Shown piece by piece: positions 1 through 5,083 of a DNA stretch of 6,744 nt. Below the pieces are notes generated by a model. It saw only the letters and a program-made list of their open reading frames with translations. It was not told the origin of the DNA and did not search any database. The DNA lies in the NCBI GenBank assembly GCA_047635375.1, contig JBLIKP010000113.1:1-6744 (forward strand), written 5' to 3'. The translations under genes and the position numbers were made by a program. Numbering within the stretch: position 1 is the first letter of the stretch; the number at the start of each line of letters is the position of its first letter. This DNA comes from JBLIKP01 sp047635375 (lineage in GTDB: Bacteria > Bacteroidota > Bacteroidia > Sphingobacteriales > Sphingobacteriaceae).

Positions 1-95
1 CCATTTGGAAGCGATAACTCTAATTTAACTGAACCACAATGACATGAGGCTAAATGCTTCTCTTGTATTTGAGTATCTCCGACAGACTTGATCAT
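1..95 (-). CDS. GFA-family (glutathione-dependent formaldehyde-activating-like) protein, 5' part only
   Basis: The first 31 codons of a gene that runs off the left edge of the window. The ATG at 93-95 is preceded on the minus strand by AAGGA about nine bases upstream, and the leader from the cassette junction at 119 is only 24 bases, typical of cassette genes. After about 16 variable residues it reads ASCHCGSVKLELSLPN. This matches the N-terminus of GFA/CENP-V proteins, where a Cys-x-Cys pair (here C18 and C20) binds zinc and is followed by G-x-V-x-L/F-E. The family is named for Gfa, proposed to aid glutathione-formaldehyde adduct formation, but most members have no proven substrate. GFA proteins are, to my knowledge, frequent integron-cassette cargo. 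The assignment rests on one short motif. The remaining zinc cysteines lie outside the window. Confidence 0.72.
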   Translation of the reverse strand, partial: MIKSVGDTQIQEKHLASCHCGSVKLELSLPN

Positions 96-114
96 TAATG
101 CGATTCCTTTGCTT

Positions 115-193
115 CATAACGCCCCAAGCAGCGGAAAACGCGAACGCTTTGGCGCAGCCAGTGAGTGGTTTTCCGATGACTTGGTTTGTTATG
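115..193 (-). other. attC site of cassette 2 (79 bp)
   Basis: Outer boxes CATAAC (115-120) and GTTATG (188-193) are mutually inverted. CCAAG (124-128) pairs with CTTGG (180-184), and an eight-base inner stem pairs 132-139 with 168-175. The minus strand begins TAACAA and ends GGGGCGTTA, the polarity expected for a site that follows a minus-strand gene. The recombination point is 119/120. It separates the 75-codon gene from the GFA gene. Confidence 0.92.
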
Positions 194-212
194 TTTCATT
201 TACTAAATTAAT

Positions 213-440
213 CTAAAGTTTTACCCAATCATCAGTATGGTCGGGTATTCCAAGCTCAGAAGTATCCTCACCAGATGAAATTGAAAATGTATGACCTCCA
301 GCAAGATCTTCCGACGCTTGCCAAGCTTGAGAGTAGCTTCCTAAACTTTCATTATCGTAAACTGGGTGAAATCTGCCATCCGGCGATTGACAGATATAGA
401 AGCTTCCAATTCTAGTTTTCCATTTATAGATAGGTTTCAT
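213..440 (-). CDS. Small conserved integron-cassette protein, 75 aa, function unknown
   Basis: Second gene of cassette 2. Its ATG (438-440) overlaps the TGA of the 59-codon gene in an ATGA arrangement, and a GGAG lies just upstream inside that gene, so translational coupling is likely. The acidic, aromatic-rich protein has no signal peptide or membrane segment. It reads as a small single domain: KWKTRIGSFYI (residues 6-16), GRFHPVYDNESLGSY (22-36), a likely helix around 37-46, then GGHTFSISSG (48-57) and LGIPDHTDDW (63-72). Proteins of this type, with TRIG.FYI, GRFHPV..ESLGSY and GGHTF blocks, are familiar to me as recurrent hypothetical cassette products. I know no biochemical role, and none is proposed. 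It stops with TAG 19 bases before attC. Confidence 0.85.
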   Translation of the reverse strand: MKPIYKWKTRIGSFYICQSPDGRFHPVYDNESLGSYSQAWQASEDLAGGHTFSISSGEDTSELGIPDHTDDWVKL

Positions 441-616
441 TTTAACTCCGTAAGCATTAGTAAAAATTTTCTTGCTAAGGAAGGTGTGCTAAATGACTGT
501 TCAGAATATCCTTTGGAATCTGTATAGCTAACGGTACGCCCATCGACTTTTATATTACTAAGAGGAAGTGAGACGGTAATGAGTTGACCGTCAATCTCGA
601 TTTCTTCTACATCCAT
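437..616 (-). CDS. Tiny hypothetical protein, 59 aa, first gene of cassette 2
   Basis: ATG at 614-616 with a strong AAGGAG (624-629) seven bases upstream and only a 25-base leader after the cassette junction. The product starts MDVEEIEIDGQLITVSL and ends LARKFLLMLTELK. It looks like a short beta-rich domain (V/I/L alternation over residues 6-35) followed by one C-terminal amphipathic helix (about 46-58). The TGA at 437-439 overlaps the ATG of the 75-codon gene, so the two are very probably made together and may interact. No family is recognised. Support comes from the ribosome binding site, the ATGA overlap and the lack of any other gene in the first 200 bases of this cassette. A toxin-antitoxin role is possible from size and coupling, but nothing in the residues shows it. 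Confidence 0.82.
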   Translation of the reverse strand: MDVEEIEIDGQLITVSLPLSNIKVDGRTVSYTDSKGYSEQSFSTPSLARKFLLMLTELK

Positions 617-636
617 TTAAAAACTCCTTGTTGAAA

Positions 637-710
637 CATAACGCCCCAAGCAGGGGATTTGATGAGTGTTTTTCAGCGAGTAAAATTCCCGCTGACTTGG
701 CTTGTTAGGC
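637..710 (-). other. attC site of cassette 3 (74 bp)
   Basis: CATAAC (637-642) and GTTAGGC (704-710) are the outer boxes, and CCAAG (646-650) pairs with CTTGG (696-700). Inside, GGGGATTT (653-660) can pair imperfectly with AAATTCCC (683-690), and an alternative hairpin TCAGCG/CGCTGA (673-678 with 690-695) is possible. The terminal sequences are close to those of the 115-193 site, so these two belong to one attC subfamily. The HNH-like gene takes its TAA stop (705-707) from this site. The recombination point is 641/642. Confidence 0.92.
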
Positions 711-1481
711 TCGTTTATCACCTAGACCTTCAAATAGATTTGGGTGCATGTATGTAGTTTTTTCTTTTGGAATACTAACATTGTTCATGGTGTTATCTAA
801 AGGTACACCTTTCAGATTGAAAAAATCCAAGAAACCGGAAAGAAAAGCCTCTTCTTTACTAGCCGAAATCTTTTTTAAAGGAACTATTAAATAGAACCAA
901 AAGCTATTCAACGCTACTAGCCTAATTATGAACGAAGAATGTTGCGGCCCTTTATAGTTAATTTTACAACACCTAAGTAGCTTGGCCTCCATCATTCCTT
1001 CAAACTTATTTTTTTCAGTATTTAGTTTTTTGGAAGACGTCACAATTTGCAGCCTTAGCATTACATCTGGTGCCTCATGAACTTTACCTAAAATATAAGG
1101 TACGTATTTTTTTAAAGCTTTAACAGCCTTAAATCCATCCGCTGAAGCCCTTGCAGAGTTGAATGATATTTTTAACAGTTCGCGCAGTAAGAGGTTGTAA
1201 TCGAAATTAAATTCGGCATTACTCCCTGGGAGTAATGGAGTTCTAATAAAATCTTCATATAGCTGCACGAAAGAACTATCCAGCTTTGATAGAATGCCGT
1301 TATTGCATGATTCGCAAACATCTTTTACAACTAAGTCAGCCTTAAACATTTTGTCTGATTTATCAGTGTAGGAGAGCATACCGTGCTCAAATTTTCTTAT
1401 TACTCCATTAGGAAAAATATGCTCCCTTGAAAGGTTTTTTTGATCTCGACAAAAAGCACAGGCTCTTCCTTGATGTGTCAT
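705..1481 (-). CDS. HNH_5-like putative endonuclease, 258 aa
   Basis: Sole gene of cassette 3. The N-terminus carries a treble-clef/HNH signature. Zinc ligand pairs are C8-x2-C11 and C56-x2-C59. The REHIFPNG block (19-26) contains the histidine H21 that would be the general base, and CNNG (59-62) supplies the asparagines usual at the second position of HNH. This order (CxxC, EHIxP, CxxCN) matches the HNH_5-type family. Residues 75-258 form a mostly helical, Lys-rich region not recognised, perhaps DNA or partner binding. Known family members are metal-dependent DNA nucleases of restriction, mobile-element or defence contexts. Cleavage here is inferred. The start is the ATG at 1479-1481, with a weak GGGAG eleven bases upstream. 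It cannot be much further downstream without losing C8. The TAA stop lies inside attC. Confidence 0.75.
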   Translation of the reverse strand: MTHQGRACAFCRDQKNLSREHIFPNGVIRKFEHGMLSYTDKSDKMFKADLVVKDVCESCNNGILSKLDSSFVQLYEDFIRTPLLPGSNAEFNFDYNLLLRELLKISFNSARASADGFKAVKALKKYVPYILGKVHEAPDVMLRLQIVTSSKKLNTEKNKFEGMMEAKLLRCCKINYKGPQHSSFIIRLVALNSFWFYLIVPLKKISASKEEAFLSGFLDFFNLKGVPLDNTMNNVSIPKEKTTYMHPNLFEGLGDKRA

Positions 1482-1500
1482 TATTCAGCTTGCTCCCAGA

Positions 1501-1618
1501 GCCTAACGTTAAGCTCACCCACAAAGATTGCGGAGAGCGTTTTTGTGTAAAATGGAGCTTCACGACATACACAAAAACGAGCGTAGTAATATTTGTTGGG
1601 TGAAGCGCATTGTTATGC
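1501..1618 (-). other. attC site of cassette 4 (118 bp), divergent type
   Basis: Outer boxes are GCCTAAC (1501-1507) and GTTATGC (1612-1618). TCACCCA (1515-1521) pairs with TGGGTGA (1597-1603), and a perfect 12-base inner stem pairs 1538-1549 with 1568-1579 around an 18-base loop. It is the longest site here, and its ends (TAACGTTAAGC on the plus strand) differ from the AACGCCC ends of four other sites. The cassette therefore probably came from a different integron lineage. The DUF262 gene's TAA (1613-1615) is inside this site. The recombination point is 1506/1507. Confidence 0.9.
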
Positions 1619-2779
1619 AGGTAAATTAAACTGAAACTTATCGACCAAGTTCTCAATTTCTACTGGGTTAGTTGTAGAAGCCCTATATTCAGGATCTTCG
1701 AGATAAGAGTTGTTTAAAAGATCACTAATGTAACTAGAGAATTTTTCTAAATTTTCTTCTTTTTCGAGAAGATCAAAGTCAGAATTTTTCAATTTTCTAA
1801 ATACGGCTGCTAGTATCATTGAAATTGAAACTTGAAACTTTTTACCTCTTTCTGAAACTCCATAAATTTCTCTTGAAAATGGATATTCGGTAACTTTGGT
1901 CAATTTAGTAATAAAGGTATTAAATTCTGAGAAGCTTATTTTTGATATATCATAAGATTTAGCTGATTTCTCTTCCGACTTTTTCTTCATATAAGTTTCA
2001 GCAAACTGTGGCGATTTACCTACTCTTTGAGTTTTACCTTGATCGTTTATAAAATCTTGATTTATGCCATATTCAATAATACTTAAGATTACAAAAATAT
2101 TTTCCTGTATAGCTTTTTTCTGAAATCGATCTTTCGATATTGCATAAGCTTTGGCTAATGGCGACTTTGGGTCCTTAACAAGATTAGAGCAAAATAAATT
2201 CACTAAATCATTGGTTTTAGAATCATAAACTGCATGCCTGATTTCTTGAGGGGTTAATGGCTTTGTACCCTTGTTATACCTACTGAAGATTTCAAGCTCA
2301 AATTCCTTTCCGGGAAAATCACGAAATGTGATACAGGTTATCCCTTTACTCATAAGCGACGTTTTGTCATTAATATCTAGATCACTAAATGACTTGTCGA
2401 TGAAGTCAGGTAACAATTTCAACCCCTTAAGTGAGTACTGATTGTTTATATATCTATAAAAGGCTCTCAGTCTGTGCTGGCCATCCACAACATTTAGAAC
2501 CTGCACACCGCGATATTTTTGAGTTGCTAAGAATATTGGAGGAATAGGGATTTCCAAGAGTGCAGATTCTATCAAAGAACTTTCATCAGCAATTGATGAT
2601 CTGTATTCCCGCTGATAGTCTGGATCAATAACTATAGCGTCATTAAATTCAAGGATATGCTCAGGCGTTAAGTCATCTTCAATTTCTTGTAGTTTGAAAC
2701 CCAATTTAATTCTTTGCGTTACAGTTTGCCACGTTAACGTTTCATCTTTTCTATTTATATTGAAAGTACCAGCCATCAT
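1613..2779 (-). CDS. DUF262 (GmrSD N-terminal/ParB-like) protein, 388 aa
   Basis: Second gene of the two-gene cassette 4. Diagnostic DUF262 blocks appear in order: DPDYQREYR (52-60, the usual P-x-YQR-Y), EIPIPPIFL (76-84), VVDGQHRLRAF (97-107, the DGQ-H/Q-R core of the ParB/Srx-like fold) and IFSRYNKGTKPLTPQEIR (164-181). In GmrSD type IV restriction this domain is the nucleotide-binding GmrS-like part joined to a DUF1524 HNH nuclease. Here residues 190-388 contain no visible H-x-N-H-type motif and end in Leu/Phe-rich helices, so it is a stand-alone DUF262 protein whose effector is probably its neighbour. The ATG overlaps the FRG stop (ATGA). A second ATG follows immediately and lies better spaced (seven bases) from GGGAGG, so the protein may be 387 aa. 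The TAA stop lies in attC. Confidence 0.86.
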   Translation of the reverse strand: MMAGTFNINRKDETLTWQTVTQRIKLGFKLQEIEDDLTPEHILEFNDAIVIDPDYQREYRSSIADESSLIESALLEIPIPPIFLATQKYRGVQVLNVVDGQHRLRAFYRYINNQYSLKGLKLLPDFIDKSFSDLDINDKTSLMSKGITCITFRDFPGKEFELEIFSRYNKGTKPLTPQEIRHAVYDSKTNDLVNLFCSNLVKDPKSPLAKAYAISKDRFQKKAIQENIFVILSIIEYGINQDFINDQGKTQRVGKSPQFAETYMKKKSEEKSAKSYDISKISFSEFNTFITKLTKVTEYPFSREIYGVSERGKKFQVSISMILAAVFRKLKNSDFDLLEKEENLEKFSSYISDLLNNSYLEDPEYRASTTNPVEIENLVDKFQFNLPA

Positions 2780-3519
2780 TCTTCCTCCCTAAGGAAGTCG
2801 TCAATATCTTGTTGTAATAAAATATCCTTGGAAACTGAGGATAATTCAGGGTATATGTGAGAAAAACTAATTCCCATGGAGAATAGTGAGGAAAGAATTT
2901 CTTTTGTCGCGTCCCCGGGAATTAATACTTTTCTTAATATATTTTCATCGGATGTAGACTCTAACGGTTCGTCATCATCTTGAAAAAGAACGAAAAGGCC
3001 CTTTTGAGCATTTATTCTCGAATTTATTTTTCGTCCTTGTACAACTATAGGGCCATCGTAACCTTCCGCACTGACGCTATCTGAGCCTGAAACATTAACG
3101 ATCGTAGATTGCTCCATATTTTTTTGGTTTAATTCTGTTGGATTCAAAAAGTAAACCACCGCATCTTTATCTGTATCAGTTTGAAATGATTTTTCTACAG
3201 CAAACAAAAGAGATGTTATGTGTGAAATCGTAAAATCCATTAGTTTTGTCGGAAGGCCATAGTGTTGGGCGTACAACATCCATTCCACATCATTTTTAAT
3301 ATCCCAAGGTGCATCCATATACTGGTAAGAATTTATCTTGAACTGTGCAAGAAAGTTTCTAATTGCTCTCTTTGGAAATTTTCGATTTCCTGTCACATTG
3401 TCTTTTCTGAGAGCACTAGGTAGTAAAGGGTAATCACCAGATTGGCCTCTTGACAGACTGAACTCCTTAGGTAATTCTTCTACGAAAGAAGCATATTCAC
3501 TCAGTTTACTAATTTCCAT
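2776..3519 (-). CDS. FRG-domain protein, 247 aa
   Basis: First gene of cassette 4. It shows the hallmarks of the FRG domain: SRGQSGDYPLLPSALRK (23-39), the WMLYAQHYGLPTKLMDFT block (80-97, family form QHYGLPTRLLDWT), VVYFLNP (121-127), the SRINAQKGLFVLF strand region (167-179) and a C-terminal MGISFSHIYPEL (215-226, family form GI...FPDL). The family's biochemical activity is unknown to me. It is named for a conserved F/Y-R-G motif, and here the aromatic position is Ser23. No signal peptide or membrane segment is seen. The ATG at 3517-3519 has only a weak AGGGA about ten bases upstream. A competing ATG four bases earlier opens a four-codon ORF only. Overlap with the DUF262 gene implies the two proteins act together, plausibly as toxin/effector and regulator/sensor. 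This is inference. Confidence 0.86.
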   Translation of the reverse strand: MEISKLSEYASFVEELPKEFSLSRGQSGDYPLLPSALRKDNVTGNRKFPKRAIRNFLAQFKINSYQYMDAPWDIKNDVEWMLYAQHYGLPTKLMDFTISHITSLLFAVEKSFQTDTDKDAVVYFLNPTELNQKNMEQSTIVNVSGSDSVSAEGYDGPIVVQGRKINSRINAQKGLFVLFQDDDEPLESTSDENILRKVLIPGDATKEILSSLFSMGISFSHIYPELSSVSKDILLQQDIDDFLREEE

Positions 3520-3568
3520 TCATTTTTATCCCTACAGTTCCATATTTCTTAGCACATCAACTTGAATC

Positions 3569-3669
3569 GCATAACGCCCCATTAAGAGGTTTTTAATTGT
3601 TGGTTAAAATGTGAAGCGAAGCGGAACCTAACCAACTGTTAAAATTCCTGCTTGAATGGCTTGTTATGC
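3569..3669 (-). other. attC site of cassette 5 (101 bp)
   Basis: Perfectly inverted outer boxes GCATAAC (3569-3575) and GTTATGC (3663-3669). CCATT (3579-3583) pairs with AATGG (3655-3659), and the inner stem GTTGGTTA (3599-3606) pairs with TAACCAAC (3629-3636) around a 22-base loop. It resembles the 4981-5083 site in stem sequence (GTTGG/CCAAC) and layout. The MltR-like gene's TAA (3664-3666) lies inside. The recombination point is 3574/3575. Confidence 0.93.
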
Positions 3670-4179
3670 TTCATTTGCAAATTTAATATTAGCGAGCTTC
3701 TTAACTGGTTGAATAGTCTCAAGTCGTGTTTTTAAGAAACCATCAAGAATAATCATTCCAATATTAAAGCATGTCCTCAGAGGGACTACTTTGGCGTTTG
3801 CTTTAGCCTTTTTTGGACAAATCATGTTTGAAATAGCAGCCTTAACTTGAACATTATCAAAGTCGCAACCAAAGATATTGTGAGCAAATGCATTTCTAAT
3901 ATCTCTCAGTAGATTTAAATCATGCCGCTCGTCATCTGTTAATATTCCAAGACTGTAACAAAGATTAATTTTGGAAGCGAAAACACTAGATACAGCTATT
4001 TTATCTGATACAGGTGAATCTTCAATTAAGTACTTTTTAAGTAGCCTTTCAAGCTGAGTGTCAAAAGCGGCACCGGCAATTAAAACAGCATTTCGTTCTG
4101 AGGTATTTAAAACATCTTCCCACAGTTTTTTATTATCTGTGAGTGAAATAAAGTCATGCAAACTATCTTTAATTTTCAC
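3664..4179 (-). CDS. MltR/DUF4145-like helical protein with R-x4-H motif, 171 aa
   Basis: Sole gene of cassette 5. The start is taken as GTG (4177-4179) because AAAGGAG (4185-4191) sits five bases upstream. An upstream in-frame ATG at 4293 would force translation through the attC site and is rejected. The all-helical protein reads SERNAVLIAGAAFDTQLERLLKKYL (27-51), then FASKINLCYSLGIL (67-80), then LLRDIRNAFAHNIFG (90-104). This matches the pattern of MltR (mannitol operon repressor family) and related DUF4145-like proteins (SxRGxVLIxxAxLexxLexLL, SFxxKIxLAYxLGLI, LxxIRNxFAH). R95-NAFA-H100 fits the RX4-6H signature of HEPN ribonucleases. MltR-type proteins lack an obvious DNA-binding domain, so the repressor label should not be carried over. 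The true role is unknown, with possibilities including an RNase or a scaffold. The TAA stop is inside attC. Confidence 0.76.
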   Translation of the reverse strand: MKIKDSLHDFISLTDNKKLWEDVLNTSERNAVLIAGAAFDTQLERLLKKYLIEDSPVSDKIAVSSVFASKINLCYSLGILTDDERHDLNLLRDIRNAFAHNIFGCDFDNVQVKAAISNMICPKKAKANAKVVPLRTCFNIGMIILDGFLKTRLETIQPVKKLANIKFANEA

Positions 4180-4194
4180 CGATACTCCTTTGAA

Positions 4195-4259
4195 GCATAA
4201 CGCTTCGAATATGCGGCGCGCGCAGTTTGCGCGTCCCTTACATAATTTGCTTGTTATGT
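4195..4259 (-). other. attC site of cassette 6 (65 bp), short GC-rich type
   Basis: Outer boxes GCATAAC (4195-4201) and GTTATGT (4253-4259). The centre is a GC-rich hairpin, CGCGCA (4219-4224) with TGCGCG (4228-4233) around a three-base loop. It is the shortest site of the window and much richer in G and C than its AT-rich surroundings, similar in form to the short attC sites of mobile-integron cassettes. The recombination point is 4200/4201. Confidence 0.88.
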
Positions 4260-4261
4260 GC

Positions 4262-4780
4262 CTACGCTGACACATATTTGTCGATGAATCCATTTAACTC
4301 AGACACTGAACGAATAACATGTAATGATTTTCCTACTGTAATGTCTTCGATCTTTTCCATAAACTCATTATTCCAAAACGCTGGGCAACCTCTTAATGTT
4401 TTATAACTTTGTATAGAGCCTTTTAAAACCGAACACCCCTCAGGCCACCCCTCTGGTTTTATTAGCATTCCTTTGAATAGCCTTTTTGTAACAAACCAGT
4501 AACTGACCAAATAAGGCAAGTCTATGTAAATTGAAGTGTCGGAAGCTCTTAGACGTTGATAAAGTGTTTCATGAGTGCCAAACCCCTCAATTATCCAAGA
4601 ATCTTTTGCGATTATAGTTTTGTGCAACTTTTCGAATTGTTTTACGTCTATTGTTTCGCCATTTGGTTTATAAAAGATCGAATCTAATTGATGCACTGGT
4701 AACCCAGTTGCTACCCCTAACCTTTTAGCCAATGAGGACTTACCGTTACCAGGCTTGCCCAAAACAACTATTTTTTTCAT
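4262..4780 (-). CDS. FlaR/adenylate-kinase-like P-loop kinase, 172 aa
   Basis: Gene of cassette 6. The start ATG (4778-4780) directly follows GGAGG (4785-4789), and the P-loop follows at the normal distance. A longer frame reaching an ATG at 4870 would translate a terminator hairpin and is rejected. A complete Walker A, GKPGNGKS (8-15), is followed by VHQLDSIFYKPNG (29-41), WIIEGFG (62-68), an arginine R76 and SDTSIYIDLP (80-89). This order (P-loop, LD-x-I-x-x-x-P, WIxDG, R, DxxIxLDxP) is that of the adenylate-kinase-related group often labelled 'topology modulation protein FlaR', nucleoside/nucleotide-kinase-like enzymes of uncertain substrate. The length of about 170 aa is normal for the group. 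It is cytosolic. It stops with TAG two bases before attC. It may have its own promoter (see 4800-4808). Confidence 0.86.
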   Translation of the reverse strand: MKKIVVLGKPGNGKSSLAKRLGVATGLPVHQLDSIFYKPNGETIDVKQFEKLHKTIIAKDSWIIEGFGTHETLYQRLRASDTSIYIDLPYLVSYWFVTKRLFKGMLIKPEGWPEGCSVLKGSIQSYKTLRGCPAFWNNEFMEKIEDITVGKSLHVIRSVSELNGFIDKYVSA

Positions 4781-4799
4781 ACCGCCTCCAGTCTCAAAA

Positions 4800-4808
4800 A
4801 TAATACCA
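4800..4808 (-). promoter_or_regulatory. Possible extended -10 promoter for the kinase gene
   Basis: On the minus strand TGG-TATTAT forms an extended -10 (TGn plus a 5/6 match to TATAAT). It lies between the terminator (4823-4847) and the kinase ribosome binding site. Initiation about seven bases downstream (near 4793) would give a leader of roughly 13 bases that still contains GGAGG. No good -35 is seen. It offers a way to transcribe the kinase despite the terminator upstream. Confidence 0.4.
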
Positions 4809-4816
4809 AGAGCCAG

Positions 4817-4847
4817 AAAAAGAAAACCCGCCTCTTGAGCGGGTTTT
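4817..4847 (-). terminator. Intrinsic terminator inside the kinase cassette leader
   Basis: A perfect nine-base stem AAAACCCGC (4823-4831) with GCGGGTTTT (4839-4847) encloses a seven-base loop. On the minus strand it is followed by C then TTTTT with one more C interruption, a strong rho-independent terminator. It also has TTTT on the plus-strand side, so it could act weakly in both directions. It lies 42 bases upstream of the kinase start, so it would block read-through from upstream cassettes into the kinase unless an antiterminator forms. Confidence 0.85.
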
Positions 4848-4924
4848 ACAGATACGTAATAACCCACCATTCCTATGGAATGATGATAATTCGATATTTT
4901 TGTATGGTGATTCCTGTTTTCATA
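4817..4924 (-). ncRNA. Candidate ~105-nt small RNA or attenuator leader
   Basis: A consensus-like promoter (4931-4958) would start RNA near 4924, and an intrinsic terminator would end it near 4817. Between them a perfect hairpin CATTCC-TAT-GGAATG spans 4868-4882, and GTATG/CATAC can pair near the 5' end. No ribosome binding site or convincing ORF lies within it: a 16-codon frame (4873-4923) starts virtually at the RNA 5' end and has no ribosome binding site. It could be a stand-alone small RNA carried with the kinase cassette, or a leader controlling the kinase by attenuation. No known riboswitch class is recognised. Confidence 0.45.
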
Positions 4925-4930
4925 CCATCT

Positions 4931-4958
4931 ATATTAAAAACATCCACATAAATGTCAA
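4931..4958 (-). promoter_or_regulatory. Sigma70-type promoter in the kinase cassette
   Basis: The minus strand has a perfect TTGACA -35 (4953-4958), a 16-base spacer and TAATAT (4931-4936, 4/6) as -10. An alternative -10 is TATAGA at 4929-4934 with 18-base spacing. It starts 29 bases inside the cassette, and its first downstream element is the hairpin and terminator, not the kinase ribosome binding site. It is the only good sigma70-like promoter found among the cassettes. Because the cassette carries it, it is independent of the integron Pc promoter. Confidence 0.6.
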
Positions 4959-4980
4959 CAAGTTACAAAAGCTTACTAGG

Positions 4981-5083
4981 CACATAACGCCCTGTTAACA
5001 GGCAATAAAATAGTTGGCTAAAATTAGCGACGAAGGTGCAAAAGCCAACTGTTTTTTGTCCTTGTTTAACAGCTTGTTAAGTG
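4981..5083 (-). other. attC site of cassette 7 (103 bp)
   Basis: Outer boxes CACATAAC (4981-4988) and GTTAAGTG (5076-5083). CTGTTAA (4992-4998) pairs with TTAACAG (5066-5072), and the inner stem AGTTGGCT (5012-5019) pairs with AGCCAACT (5043-5050). It is a sister of the 3569-3669 site. It abuts the TGA stop of the OLD gene directly. The recombination point is 4987/4988. Confidence 0.93.

Noticed and set aside
1408..1656. 82-codon minus-strand frame running through the 1501-1618 attC site
   Set aside because: It overlaps the ends of two well-supported genes in another frame, and most of it is the palindromic attC. It has no domain or ribosome binding site.
4058..4270. 70-codon plus-strand frame
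   Set aside because: It is antisense to the MltR-like gene and crosses the 4195-4259 attC. Composition is that of a shadow frame.
4180..4293. Longer N-terminus for the MltR-like protein from an ATG at 4293
   Set aside because: The extra 38 residues are translated attC and the tail of the previous cassette. AAAGGAG next to GTG at 4177-4179 gives a proper start inside the cassette.
4781..4870. Longer N-terminus for the kinase from an ATG at 4870
   Set aside because: It would encode the terminator stem and separate the P-loop from the N-terminus. GGAGG lies directly before the ATG at 4778-4780.
4873..4923. 16-codon leader peptide ending RIIIIP before the terminator, suggesting Ile-controlled attenuation
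   Set aside because: The ATG falls at or beside the predicted RNA 5' end with no ribosome binding site, and the kinase has no link to isoleucine. It is probably chance in AT-rich DNA.
115..5083. Repeated AACGCCCC / TTGTTA sequences as a CRISPR array
   Set aside because: Repeats are inverted pairs 65-118 bases long around whole genes, differ in their centres and have no regular spacers. They are attC sites.
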